Origin: Atriophallophorus winterbourni
Taxonomy: Eukaryota; Platyhelminthes; Trematoda; Plagiorchiida; Microphallidae
NCBI GenBank assembly: GCA_013407085.1
Contig: JACCGJ010012831.1
Location: 1-64,000, forward strand
Length of the DNA: 64,000 nt
Direction of reading: 5' to 3'
The notes below the pieces were generated by a model that worked only from the letters and a program-made list of their open reading frames with translations, had not been told where the DNA came from and ran no database searches. Shown here in pieces: positions 1 to 11,229 of this stretch (the stretch's first letter is position 1; every line of letters starts with the position of its first letter). The position numbers were made by a program, and so were the translations under genes.

Positions 1-32
<32 letters not shown>
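1..32. repeat. (AT)n microsatellite
   Basis: Uninterrupted AT dinucleotide run that opens the window and may extend beyond it. Bases 33-189 after it show no gene or recognisable repeat. Confidence 0.95.
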
Positions 33-37
<5 letters not shown>

Positions 38-189
38 ATCTGATACACATATGGTGCCGTTCAACACAAACAATGAGATGTACAAAGCGAGAAGGGGGGT
101 ACAATTCGGGTAGAAACAATGAGAAAATAAACAGTGAGAGGGGAACAGTGGGTATTTTTTGTCCATTTACACACATCATTTTGAATTGA

Positions 190-2383
190 TTGAATTTGAT
201 TGAATATATCAAACGGAAACCCCCACTTGGGCGCAGTGATCATGTCTTCCTCCACTTCGACCTAGTTTACTGGGCTGATAAGGTAAATGCACGCTCTATT
301 TATTCATGTAAACGGACAAACTACGCCTTTCTCAACACTATCATTAATGAACAAGATTGGATTATTAACTCATCAACTTCAGCGGAAGATGCGTGGCTTC
401 ATTTTTCGACCCGCTTACAGCATCTGCAAAGCTTATGCACCGTTACCAAAGAAATTTCTATCAAAAGTCGAGGTTTTACTCCAATTCGTAGTGGCACTCG
501 AAAATGGATGCGGGAAAGAAATATTGAATGGGCTACCTATCTCAGTATGCCAACTCCTGCGAACTGGGAGCGCTATCGGAATCTTCGTAACAAAGTCAAT
601 TCGCTAGTTCGCGATGACAAACTCGCTTACCAGAACAGACTAACGAGCTCTTTTGCCATCAATCCCAAACGGTTATTTAGTTATGTGAACCGCTTGAGGT
701 ATGTTAAACCTGGAGTTACGATCCTTGAGACTCCACAAGGCTTGACCCAGGATGATGCAGCTGCGGCCGAAGCTCTGAAAGCTCATTTTGCCTCAATTTT
801 TCAATCTTTTTCGGGCAACATCACGATTCCTGTAAATTCATCCCCATCCCATTTCACTTTATCTGACATCGAATTTACACCCACAGTTATATATCGTAAA
901 CTAAAAAACTTACGGCCCACCAGTTCCGCTGGACCAGACGGTTTCCATCCCCGAACCCTGCGCGAATGTGCCTCCTCTCTCTGTTATCCCCTGGCTAATC
1001 TTTTCACGCACCTTTTTGCTAACGGCTGTGTCCCTCTTGACTGGAAGTGTGGATCTATCTCTCCCATCTATAAAAGCGGCTCTCGATCTCTCGTGTCTAA
1101 TTACCGACCGATAACATTACTCTCTGTTATATCGAAACTTATGGAATCTATTATCAGTGACTCTCTGATCCAGTTCATTGAAGGACTACACCTTCTGTCT
1201 GATTCGCAACACGGTTTCCGTCCCCGGAGATCGTGTGTGACAAACCTGATGCTCGCACGTGACCACTGGACATCCGAAGTCGACAAAGGGCGTGAGATTC
1301 ACCTAGTATACTTAGATTTCTCGAAAGCTTTCGATAGAGTCAACCATCGAATCTTGCTCCGCAAATTATGTTCTCTAGGGATTGCAGGTCAGTTGCTTCA
1401 GTGGCTTGAGAGTTATTTATCAGATCGCCGCGCATGCGTCCGCGTCGATGGATGTCTCTCTTCAAGTTTCAGCATTTCCAGCGGTGTCCCTCAAGGCTCT
1501 GTACTCGGGCCAACCCTATTCCTATCTTTCATCGATGATGTCGTTCAAGCCATTGATTCCCACACGCTCATGTATGCCGACGACATGAAACTCTGGAGTC
1601 ATCACATGTCAACACGACATCGATCAACTACAGGATGACCTCAATTCGCTTTACGTGTGGTCACTCGAAAATTGCTTACCGTTCAATACAGAGAAATGCC
1701 GCGTCCTTTCAACGCGTACAAACTCTAGCCCAAGCTATTACCTGGGATAACACCCAATTGAGACGACATCCTCAGAAAGGGACTTAGGCAATATCGTGCA
1801 GTCCAACATGTCAGTCTCGGCGACGTGCCTGAGAGCAGCCAATTAAGCAAACGCCATGCTTGGTCTTCTCAAACGTGTTTTTCGCAGATTTGAACCTCAA
1901 TGTTTGTCGCTTTTGCTCAAAGCATTCATTCGTCCACATCTGGAATACGCCGTTCAAGTTTGGTGCCCGTGGTTACTGAAGGACCAAAGACATCTTGAGG
2001 CTCCCCAGCGACGCGCCACAAAACTTGTCAGAGGTCTGGCCTCGTATCATTATCCTGAACGTCTTCGCTCCCTCAATCTCTTTTCAGTGAAATACAGAAG
2101 GCTCCGCGGTGACCTCATCCTCACCTACCGAATCCTCTCATCCACTGATCACCTTTGTAAACACATTCTCGTCCTTAATCGTGAAACTTCACATCTTCGT
2201 GGCCATTCACTCCAAATTTCATATCAACACTCACGCCTCAACTGTCGCAGGTATTTCTTTTCCCTCCAGATATGTACTCACTGGAATAGTCTACCCCAGG
2301 AAGTCGTATCCGCAACATCCGTAGAGGTTTTTAAACGGAGTCTGGACGCTCATTTAAATGATCTCCACAACGACATACCTTGA
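190..2383 (+). pseudogene. Element J1: CR1/Jockey-like reverse transcriptase, broken
   Basis: Decayed ORF2 of a plus-strand non-LTR retrotransposon, truncated at its 5' end in the EN domain. The only EN remnant is GRSDHV near 225-245, with the linker following. RT motifs in order: SAGPDG near 925-942, NYRPI near 1100, YLDFSKAFDR near 1301-1338, GVPQGSVLGP near 1480-1512 and the catalytic YADD near 1573-1584. A frameshift follows at about 1600-1640. Two in-frame stops interrupt 1640-1856, and an open C-terminal stretch (IRPHLEYAVQVW, then WNSLPQEVV) runs to the stop at 2383. The D-D-D triad is visible but the frame is broken, so the copy is dead. The family differs from the minus-strand CR1-like families in the window and matches J2 at 40.7-44.9 kb. 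Confidence 0.85.
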
Positions 2384-2748
2384 GGCCTTGTCTGTCCGAT
2401 TGCTGTTGTTCTCGGATAAGCACTGATCCACTACACCGCATCGCGTACTAGCTTCATTTTTCAGGTACGTTGTCCTCCTTGCCTTACTACTCCGTTCATT
2501 CCCTTCCTAACCACCTGTCCGCTTTACTTGTTTCCAGGTCTAACGCCACCACGATGCCTCCGTATTCTCCTGCTACCACCTCGCAATATAAGGAAGGCGC
2601 AATTCCAAAGCGAGTGTGGCTCGTTATAAGGCCTCCCCGTCCCCGTACAGATGACACTCACTATTTTATTTCCACCACACTGTACATACCAAATTGTGGT
2701 TATTTTTAAGCTATGCTTTTACACCACAATATACCATTGAAGCATTGA
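2384..2748 (+). other. Element J1 3' UTR (inferred)
   Basis: Non-coding stretch between the RT stop and the segment that is also found at 44.9 kb. It contains pyrimidine-rich tracts and no further ORF of note. The exact 3' end of J1 cannot be fixed by eye. Confidence 0.4.
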
Positions 2749-3126
2749 ACACTTCCGGACAATGTGCACAACAATTTGTAGGATATTAAAACGAATTTGG
2801 ATGAATACCTTGGTAACTTGTATTGCGAAGAACTTAATGAAAACAAAACATGCTGATTTACTTTATTTTTCGTTAGATATTTGCAAAAATCTCCGATGAG
2901 ACTAACTTTGCCGAACCAATCGAATAAATGTAGAATCAATTTTTCGCAATTTGGATAAATAATAGAAACGACTTGACATTCAAATACAGCAAATAATCAC
3001 GTTTCAAATGAAAATCAAAGGCATTCTGAAATCAATTACCTTTGTTCCATAGATGATTATATGTGCAAAGATGTAAATAAGTGAAAACAAAACAGAGGAT
3101 TGAATACACCGCCTAACAATCAAGTT
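2749..3126. repeat. ~380-bp segment shared with 44883-45263
   Basis: Closely similar to 44883-45263 over its whole length, from ACACTTCCGGACAATGTG to CAATCAAGTT. Both copies lie between the 3' end of a plus-strand J element and the (TTCAG)n tail of a minus-strand CR1-like element. No ORF or RT homology is visible inside it. Confidence 0.75.
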
Positions 3127-3299
3127 CAAGTTCAGTTCAGTTTGCACAGGACTGTATGTGGCTAACGAGCCAATCCAGCGTCCAGATTCCTTTAAGTGGT
3201 GGGCCACAGAAGAGCGTTTACCACTTCGAACAATATCTTTACAAATATCTTCTGGTATGAGAGTAATCTGGAATGCAACAGAAAAACTCCCCTCACCAA
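3123..3299 (-). mobile_element. Solo CR1-like 3' end, fragment 1
   Basis: Read on the minus strand this is only the last ~175 bp of an A-type element. It starts at half of the CTCACC stem-loop (3292-3298) and ends in a short (CTGAA)n tail at 3123-3142. It is homologous to 3324-3470 and 3498-3645. The 5' truncation falls at the stem-loop, which would fit RT drop-off (inference). Confidence 0.75.
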
Positions 3300-3471
3300 T
3301 AGTTCAGTTCAGTTCAGTTCAGTTTGCACAGGACAGTATGTGGCTGACAAGCCAATCGAGCGTCCAGAAATTCTTTCGGTGGAATGCTGCGGAGAAGCGC
3401 CCACCACTGCCAAAGGGTCAATCCTTTTTTTCCGTGTGGAACCTCTGATGGTCGTAGGACTAGGAGAATGT
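3300..3471 (-). mobile_element. Solo CR1-like 3' end, fragment 2
   Basis: Second 5'-truncated 3' end of the same family, with tail (AGTTC)n at 3300-3323. It lies directly between fragment 1 and the tail of element A, making three successive tails in one orientation. Confidence 0.75.
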
Positions 3472-3710
3472 AGTTCAGTTCAGTTCAGTTCAGTTTGCAC
3501 AGGACGATATGTGGCAGAGTCGCCAATCGAGCGTCCAGATTTCTTCCGGTGGTGTGCCAAAAAGAGCGCCCACCACTTCAAACAAAATAGGTTCACAGAT
3601 TTCTTCTGGTAGGATGGTTACCTGGAATGTAGAGCAAAAACTCCCCTCACCAAAGGTGAGGAGACATTAATGCATTTCAAAGACCAGGTAAATACAATAT
3701 CATTACTCAA

Positions 3711-5998
3711 TTAGGGGCAAAATGCAGGAAATAATGAGCTCCATACGGCATCAAGTCTATTCTTGAAACACATTACAGAGTTAGAGTTCACGACATCTTC
3801 AGGTAGGCAGTTCCAGTAGCTTACTACTCTTTCACTGAAGAAGTGCTTACGAGCATTAGACCTGACATGTTGTTTGGCCAGTTTCAGAGGGTGACCTCGA
3901 GTACCCACATTGGGTGCGAGAACATACATTTCACCTGGTTGAATAGTACTAAAACGGCCATGATCTTGAAGGTTTCTATCAGATCCCCACGCAGCCGCCT
4001 TCTTTTCAGTGAAAAGAGCCCTAGACTTAATAGTCTTTGCTCATAAGATCTACCTGATTGCCCTTCGATCATACGAGTAGCAAGGCGCTGAACACCCTCA
4101 AGCCTTGCAATATCTTTTTCAAGATAAGGTGACCAAGCTTGAATGCAGTACTCGAGATGAGGTCTAACGACAGCCTTGTATATCGGTATGAAAACCTCCG
4201 GGGACCTGCAGGATAAAACTGATCGAAGGCGAAACAGCGCGCTCCTAGCACGATGTGCAGCTGCTGCACATTGATCAGCCCATTTGAAGTCCGCAGAAAT
4301 CTCTATACCTAAGTCGCGTACTCTCGGCACCCCAGTTATCACAAGTGTACCATCTGGGCCAGCTACCGCCAGCTTCTTGCCGACTTTCGACAAGAGATAG
4401 CTTTTTGAGAAGTTAACTGGTAGATCCCATATAACAGACCACTTGATAACCTTTTCAATATCGTCAATAAAATCGTTCGGTGATCCAATAAACTTGACAT
4501 CATCCGCAAAAATGTAGCAGGGACACTTAATCGCGGCTGCCAAGTCATCGATGAAGATAAGGAAAAGTAGCGGCCCGAGTACAGATCCCTGCGGAACTCC
4601 ACTTGTAACCCTTACTTTCGGTGAGTACGTACTGCCCACCCTGACACGAAATTACCTGTTGCTTAAGAAGCCTACTATCCAGTTCCTTAGATTACCAACG
4701 ATACCCATATAGCCTAGTTTGGTAGCGAGCAGTCTATGGTTCACTGAGTCGAAAGCCTTGCAGAAGTCCAAGTAGAAAACCTCAACCTGTTGGCCCTTAT
4801 CCAATTTTCTGGTGACCTCGTTTAGAAAGCCCAAGAGGTTTGTTAGGCACGACTTTCCTTTAAGGAATCCATGTTGAGCAGAGTCCAGCAACTTAAACTC
4901 AACTAAGTGCCTGCAGATCCGATCTCTGATCAGCCTCTCTAAGGTCTTACACAGAATGACAGTAAGGCTTACCGGTCTATAGTTACAGACAGATGAACGA
5001 CTGCCGCTTTTGTGTATCGGGATAACATCGGCTAGCTTCCAATCACTCGGAATAACTCCATGCACCAGCGATGCGTTAAAAAGACGACCCACGCTCTCAG
5101 CTAGTACGGGCGCCAAGTTTCTAATAAACTGAGGGTGAATACCGTCTGGGCCTGCAGACTTATGTGGGTTAGTTGCTGCAAGCTGAATTCTAATCTCCTC
5201 ATTAGTGAAATATATTACCTCGAGTGCAGCAATGCCATCCGATTTTACAGAGACTGGTGTGATAGGCGGGTCTATTTGGCGGTCAGTTCTCTGGACTGAC
5301 TGAAAGTGTTTGAGAAACGCTAAAGCCTTTTCGACATCTGAAACTATATGGGGTCCGTTATCCTGTTGCAGGTTACCGATCCACTCGCGCGTTTTGCCTT
5401 TAGATTGGGCATAGCTATAGTAACGCTTTGGGCACTGTTTGATATTGCGTGCCAACCGTGTTTCAAATTCACGTTTCGCTGTGCGTTGCATAGCTACAGC
5501 CTTATTCCTCACTGTCTTATACTGTATCCAGGACCGTTGTGTCTGTGAAGTCTTATAGCTTTTCCAGGCACGATCCCTGAATTTAATCACCCGACGCATC
5601 GCAGGTGTGAACCACATTGGCTTGTTGCGCCGCTTGACAGGAACCAACGGAGCAAACTTATCTTGCAAGCTCGAGAGACAGCAATGGAGAAGCTGCCAAT
5701 TAGCAGCCACATCTTCACCTGTGTATTGCGACAGGATCGTTTTAGCTTCTTCTGTTACAAGATCCCAATCTACACATTTGAAATCACGCCTCAGTTTAGG
5801 AGGAGGTTTGTCATACCTGAGTATTAGCTGAAAGCTTATCATAATATGATCACTCTTCCCTAGCGGAGGGAGGTATTCTACCTGTCGTACCATTTCACCA
5901 CTCGAAGAGACTACAAGATCCAGTAACGAAGGTAAGCAACCCTGTCGAAACCTTGTTGGCTCAATGACATGCTGCTCATAGCATGCGTGTGAATCCAT
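3711..5998 (-). pseudogene. Element A reverse transcriptase (ORF2 C-terminal part)
   Basis: Reads RT through the LINE order: linker PMWFTPAMRRVIKFRDRAW, SAGPDGIHP, NYRPVSLTV, QHGFLKGKSCLTNLL, FYLDFCKAFDSVNHR, SGVPQGSVLGPLLFLIFIDDL, IFADDVKF, RPHLEYCIQAW. One in-frame TAA (4652-4654) interrupts it just before FRVRVG. Element C has an F at that place (SNRFFRVR). The same frame then continues to 3884. A frameshift near 3950 moves the C-terminus (FFSERVVSYWNCLPEDVV, stop at 3711) into another frame. So this is one nonsense codon and few shifts, and a fairly young copy. Confidence 0.9.
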
Positions 5999-6519
5999 TC
6001 GGTAAAGTCTTCAGACAATTTATCGGTGGAACACTGAGTCGACCATGATATGTGGGGTAAATTGAAATCACCCACTATAAGAACCTGGGACCCCTCGGAG
6101 CGCAATAAACTGAGATTATCAAGCAGATTATTCAAATCCTGCAATTTAGCTTGAGGACTCATATAAACGCACGCTATTACCATTGATTGTTTATATGAGT
6201 GGATGACGCAGGAGCATAGTTGAACGTTGTGCGTGCTAAGCCGAACGCTCGATTCTGTAGTTCGAAAACCAAGCCCAAGAAAAATGGCAACCCCGCCACC
6301 ATTTGTTTCACTAGGTCTATCGCATCTGACTACAGAATATCTGTTACTTATCATCTCGGGGATAGAATCAGTTTCTGATAGCCAGGTTTCCGTCAGTGCT
6401 ATTGCATGTGGCCGGAGCTCATGTGCCAGGATAGAAAGTTCGGACCACTTATTTCGGATACTACATGAATTTCCGTATAGCACTGTGGCGACGGGACCCA
6501 GCAAAACATTTTGACTCAA
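5911..6519 (-). pseudogene. Element A endonuclease domain
   Basis: Apurinic/apyrimidinic-type endonuclease of non-LTR retrotransposons, which nicks target DNA to prime reverse transcription. Visible landmarks: YGNSCSIRNKW start, ALTETWL, GGGVAIFL, IACVYMSPQ, and the GDFNLPHISW motif. A frameshift near 5985 joins it to the RT frame, where EPTRFRQGC and GKSDHI complete the domain. The frame overlaps the ORF1 stop upstream by a few bases. Confidence 0.88.
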
Positions 6520-6845
6520 TCCTGCTTGTTCCTCGGGCGTAGTACCCGAGGAGACAGCACGTTTTTTGGCGTGCTATTCTGGATGGATGAATAAACCTCA
6601 ACCTCTTGAAGTACCGTTGTATTCTGAAGGTTACTAACCATCAGCTGCGGAATTGCGGGGTAAGTACTATGAACGACGTTCAGGTCCAGAGAACCCTCCG
6701 TAGCTTCTGCATCTGATACTGCCATATCTTTTTCCGAAGGACATTGCAAGCTGCCACTCGGCATTTCAAGCCAAAGATCACTTTTCTTTGTAGATCCGTT
6801 GTTGTCGTCGGGCACAACAACGTGTTGGAGGAGCACCGCGCTATA
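6516..6845 (-). pseudogene. Element A ORF1 C-terminus
   Basis: Encodes a low-complexity stretch ending STPKNVLSPRVLRPRNKQD. This C-terminal signature recurs at the ORF1 end of B (PRVLRPRAKHD) and E1 (LSPRVKLD), so it belongs to ORF1 and not to ORF2. Everything upstream is lost at the junction with element B. Confidence 0.65.
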
Positions 6846-6989
6846 ATCGATGCACTGCCAAAAGGTAATTTTCTTTCTTCTCTGTTTGCAATCTCTGATG
6901 ATCGCGGTGCCAGGCGCTGTAGTAGTAGGATAGTAGTAGGACAGCAACGCGCAATAATCGATGCTGGAAAAAAGAAAAGGCAGTTTCTC

Positions 6990-7006
6990 CTCACCAGCAC
7001 GGTGAG
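6990..7006 (-). other. Conserved 3' UTR stem-loop (element B copy)
   Basis: CTCACC, five-base loop AGCAC, GGTGAG: a perfect 6-bp stem, ~95 bp after the RT stop. The same structure is at 3646-3660, 14144-14158, 19728-19742, 45511-45525, 51480-51494 and 51794-51807 (GAAA loop). Degenerate copies are at 18600-18613 and 25347-25361. Confidence 0.8.
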
Positions 7007-7098
7007 AGGTCAGCTGATGGAGAATCAAGAATAGGAAGATGCTCTAAAATTGCTACAGTGAATAGCGAGCAAAATGGAGGACAACCTAAGCATGATAA

Positions 7099-9181
7099 TC
7101 ATGGGATGTAATCAGAGAATAACTTACCCCAGTCACGGTCTAAACCCTGCTTGGAAGTTGAGACGGAACTACAGGAGATAAGTTCTTCAGGGAGCTTGTT
7201 CCAGAAGTTGACCACCCTGAAGCTGAAAAAGTTTTTCCTAGAATCTAGTCGACATCGTTCCTTAGCGAGCTTGAGTGCGTGTCCGCGAGTGCCCAGCTTA
7301 GGACTTAAGGTAAATATGTCATCTGGATTAACGCCGCTTAAGCATTTCAAGATCCTAAAGCTTTCAATCAAATCACCTCTCAAACGACGACGCTTAAGAG
7401 AGAAAAGACCCAGAGCCCAAAGGCGATCAGCATAACGTTTCCCACGCTGACCCTCAATCATGCGTGCTGCTAGTCGCTGGACGCTTTCAAGTCGAATGAT
7501 ATCCTTCTGGTAGTGAGGACACCACGCCTGGACACAATATTCCAAATGCGGCCTGACTAACGCCTTGTAAAGTGGCAGGAACACGTCGGGATTTCTGCTG
7601 GAAAGCACCGACTTCAACCGAAAAAGCACATTGCGTGCACGTTGCGCTGCAACAGCGCATTGGTCCTCGCATTTGAAGTCAGCTCTAACTAGAACATCCA
7701 AGTCCTTAACCCGCTGTGTGGCATCAACGCTAATAGGAGTACCTGACACCTGGACTGTGATCTTGTCGACCAGAGCAGACAAGAGTTGGCGCTTATTGAG
7801 GTTCAGTGGGAGGTCCCAAAGTATGGACAAGTCAATGACCCGCTCGAGGTCGTGCAACAGAGTATCTTCATTCGTTGAACCAATGAACTTCACGTCATCC
7901 GCAAAAATGAAGCACGGGCACTCCAAAATAGGCGACAAGTCATCGATAAAAATTAGAAAGAGCAGCGGACCTAGCACAGACCCCTGAGGCACCCCACTTA
8001 TCACCTCCGTTTGGATCGACAACGTAGATTCTACTCGCACTCTAAAGGTCCTACCTGTCAGGAATGATTTTATCCAAGCAAGTAAACTACCCCGTATGCC
8101 TTTTGCGGCCAGCTTAGTTTCTAAAAATCTGTGGCTGACGGAATCGAAAGCCTTGCTAAAATCTAGGTAGAGCGCTTCGACCGGCTTCCCTTCATCCAAC
8201 CTTTTCGTAGCAATATTGAGGAAACTCAAGAGGTTAGTCAAACAAGACCTCCTTTTCAGGAATCCATGTTGAGCTACACTAAGTAGAGAATGCTGGCAGA
8301 GATGCTGGCAGATTTTGTCGCGTATAAGTCTTTCCAATACTTTCGAGACGATGCTGGTCAGGCTGACTGGTCTATAGTTACCAAGAATCGACCTGCAACC
8401 ACCTTTGTGTATTGGTAATACTATGGCTTCTTTCCACTCACGAGGAACCATTGCCGAGTGCAAACATGAATTGAAGAGCTCACATAGTGGTTCTGCAAGC
8501 ACTGGGGCGAGATTTCTCAACATAAAGCACCCTCAGCCTTGCCTCATTAAAGGACAAATCATCTAGTGCAGGGACACCAGATGGAAAGTTAAGCAACTCA
8601 GGCGGTGTGAGTAAAGAATTATCCCTACGCTGAACGCTACTGAAAAACTTTGAGAAGGCTGCCACCTTAGCTAGGTCACTAGTAGCTACTTGTCCATCCT
8701 CCAGTTTTAAGTCACCGATGTTTACCCTAGATTTTCCTTTAGATTGCGCGTAACTATAAAACCTTTTCGGGTTGGATTCAGCATCTCTGGCTAAGGATAA
8801 CTCAAACTTCTGTTTAAGGACACGCTGCATTTTGACACAAGCGTTTCGGGCGGTTCTGTAACGGACTCACGAACCAGATGTGAGCGATAGCCTATATTGC
8901 CTCCATAAGCGATCACGTTTACGAATAGAACGACGAACGCTAAGAGACCACCAGGGTGGCCGCTGGTGCTTATTCACGCATTGCAGTGGAGCATGCAGGT
9001 CTTGTAGCCCGTTAAGAAATCTGCAAATTCTGTCCCAGTTTTCAGTTACACTAGAATCGCTCGAGAACAGAAAGTAAGATTTTGATGACTGTAGAAGTAG
9101 GCCCCAGTCAACACGCCTAAAATTACGTCTAGGGCGCGCAAGAGGTTTGTGAAAACGCAACAGCGCTTCGAAGCCTAACAT
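7099..9181 (-). pseudogene. Element B reverse transcriptase (ORF2)
   Basis: The 474-codon stretch 8523-7099 is a continuous open RT core: LAPVLAEPL, NYRPVSLTSIVSKVLERLI, LYLDFSKAFDSVSHRF, SGVPQGSVLGPLLFLIFIDDL, FADDVKFIGS, RPHLEYCVQAWCPHYQ, FWNKLPEELIS, ending at 7099. Upstream, frameshifts near 8530 and 8870 separate it from the linker segments (8830-8480: YAQSKGKS; 9181-8867: RPPWWSLSVRRSIRKRDRLW). The catalytic D and ADD residues are intact. Confidence 0.9.
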
Positions 9182-9827
9182 TACGTGGTCGCTTTTGCCA
9201 AGAGGGGGTAGGAACTTGACATTCTTGGACAGCTTCTAGCTGAGACGACAGCATCAAGTCAAGAGTGGATGGAGTGCATCCATCGCGGAACCTAGTGGGT
9301 TTGTTCACGTGCTGATGTAATCCATGATAGTGGATCCAATCGAGAAAAGATGCGGATTGCTCAGTGAGTACCCCTGAGGGAGCTGACCAGTCTATATCTG
9401 GGAGATTAAAATCACCGAGAATGAGTACGCTTGGGGCTGATTGAGACAACCCGTCAAGCATCTCAAGCAGTTGACTTATTTCTCGCAGGGTTGCACAGGG
9501 CGTGACGTAAACACAAGCAATCGCCAGTGCTGACTTGTAGCAAGTCAGAACACTAGTAACAACTTGGACATTTTCAATAGCTGGTGATAACCCTGGACCC
9601 GTATTGTGTAGACCATATTCAAGGAAAAGTGCCACGCCTCCGCCTCTTCTATCACCAGGTCTATCGCATCTGATGACAAGATACTGTTCGCTGATGCTAG
9701 CTGGCACAACATCAACCGCAGACAGCCAGGTTTCAGACAGCGCTATAACCCTCGGGTGTAGCTCGGCTACACGAAGAGAAAGTTCAGACCACTTATTTCT
9801 TATGCTGCACACATTAGCGTACAACAC
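9129..9827 (-). pseudogene. Element B endonuclease domain
   Basis: Continuous EN frame: LYANVCSIRNKWSEL, ALSETWLS, GGGVALFLEYGL, IACVYVTP, VLILGDFNLPDIDW, HVNKPTRFRDGC. A frameshift before the GKSDHV-like motif (~9200) joins it to the RT linker. The frame starts just downstream of the ORF1 stop at 9851 and is open across it. Confidence 0.88.
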
Positions 9828-9850
9828 AGTGGCACTGGATATGCGCGCTT

Positions 9851-10640
9851 CTAAGCTGAGTCGTGCTTTGCCCTCGGTCGAAGCACCCGGGGAAGCTGCA
9901 CGTTTTTTGGCGTACTGCTTAATGCAGGAGAAGCAATATCGCGTGCATCTTGCACGACGGTAATGGAACGTTGCCTAACTATTAAGCCCTCATTTATAAC
10001 ATGGGAGCTGCCACTAGAAAGGCTTGACGGACTTCCTACGCCATTCAAGTTAATGGAACGTTTCCTGACTATTGAGCCCTTATTAATAACATGGGAGCTG
10101 CCACTAGAAAGGCTTGACTGGCTTCCTTTTTCATTCAAACTAAGCAGATAGTCGTGCGCACCTGATAGCAAGATCATAGGTGATGCACGCACCGGTACGA
10201 TCGTTGTTGATGCAGTAGCGATCGGCTTTCCAGTCGGAGCTACAGTGAACTGCCTCCTATCAAAAGGAGGGTTGTCAGGCTTCACTTGGAGTTTTCCTAA
10301 AGTGGCGTTAGTTATGTGTTCCGCCTTAGACAAAAACACATCGCGATCCGCCTGAAATTTGAACTCGACTAGGATCGGTCGAGGACGGTTGTCCATCTTC
10401 CATCTACCCACACGATGAACTCGCACCGTGAGAGTGAAAGGCTTCATCCCAACCATGCGAAAAAGATCGTGGATACACCTGCGGTCCAAATCTCTACGAG
10501 ATTTGGATTCCTTGATGAAGGGCTCAGTACGATTGAAAACTAGAACATTACGAGTTCTATTTTTACGAGCCGGAGATGGGCCATGTAATGATTCATTTTT
10601 TTTCCAAAGACTGTTCAGCTCCAGAATAATTTGATCTATG
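9851..10640 (-). pseudogene. Element B ORF1, RRM-like middle and C-terminus
   Basis: Continues ORF1 after a frameshift near 10640. NVLVFNRTEP, then GMKPFTLTVRVHRVGRW and RPRPILVEFKF, resembles the RNA-binding (RRM-like) part of LINE ORF1 proteins, which coats element RNA. A Ser-rich 30-residue unit (SSLSSGSSHVINKG...) is then repeated in tandem, and the protein ends PRVLRPRAKHDSA. RRM assignment is by pattern only. Confidence 0.6.
9961..10140 (-). repeat. 90-bp in-frame tandem duplication in element B ORF1
   Basis: Units 9961-10050 and 10051-10140 differ at few positions and each encodes 30 residues (GSxSSLSSGSSHVINxG.IVRxRSI). The unit length divisible by three keeps ORF1 open. Confidence 0.9.
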
Positions 10641-11229
10641 GCATTGTAACCGACAACATTTGTATGTTGCTTTCCATTTTTACCGGAATAATAGTCTTAG
10701 CCTGCCTTCTTGGGGAGCCTGCTGAATTGGACACCATTCGTGAAGGTAGTCTAAGACTAGTAGGTGATTGTTTCACTAGTGTGACGTTAGCGTCGGTTAG
10801 CGGTGGTTTAGAGCCCTTGAACACCCGTCTTTTAGAAGACTTAGGTTTATTTTTTGCCTTGACAGTGGTGGATAGCACAAGAGGACGGGATAACTGGCTC
10901 GAATGTTTGGCCTTGTTACCCGCCGAAGCCCGCCCAGGGACTAAATTGGACCGCGCGACTGATGCATAAGTTCGGTCGGACAGGGATTCAGACGCACTAG
11001 CTAGCGTCAAACTAGATCGCCGTTGGTGGTACACAAATGCGGCTTCAGTGGCAGCCTTGTGACAATCACTGCAATACCACGGAAGCCTGCGGAATTTCGC
11101 ATAAATCCCATAGTTGGATTTATGTATAGCTGAGCAGCCAGGGTGAGCCCAACGCTTGCAAGCATTGCACTCAATACCTTTGGCTACTTGTTTGCCACAT
11201 TTCGCGCTAATACAAACAGTTTTATTCAT
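10636..11229 (-). pseudogene. Element B ORF1 N-terminus, PHD-like zinc finger
   Basis: ATG at 11229 is chosen because the finger follows at once and related copies start at the same place. Residues 5-55 give CISAKCGKQVAKGIECNACKRW (split here: C5, C10, then C19-x2-C22) with AHPGC and WYCSDCH, a C4-H-C3 arrangement typical of PHD fingers in CR1-type ORF1 proteins. A basic, Ser/Lys-rich tail follows. Copies of the finger occur at 24.7-24.9 kb (R) and 51.0-51.1 kb (G). Confidence 0.75.

Larger units (their letters stand above)
3472..6845 (-). mobile_element. Element A: CR1-like LINE, nearly complete ORF2
   Basis: Minus-strand element comprising a (TTCAG)n tail (3472-3495), a 3' UTR with a perfect CTCACC/GGTGAG hairpin (3646-3660, AAA loop), EN-RT ORF2 and the last part of ORF1. 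Upstream it abuts the 3' UTR of element B near 6845, so ORF1 is 5'-truncated. Element C is the closest relative in the window. Confidence 0.85.

Noticed and set aside
3130..3500. Overlapping plus-strand frames with repeated FSSVQFA residues
   Set aside because: They are translations of (TTCAG)n tails of minus-strand elements.
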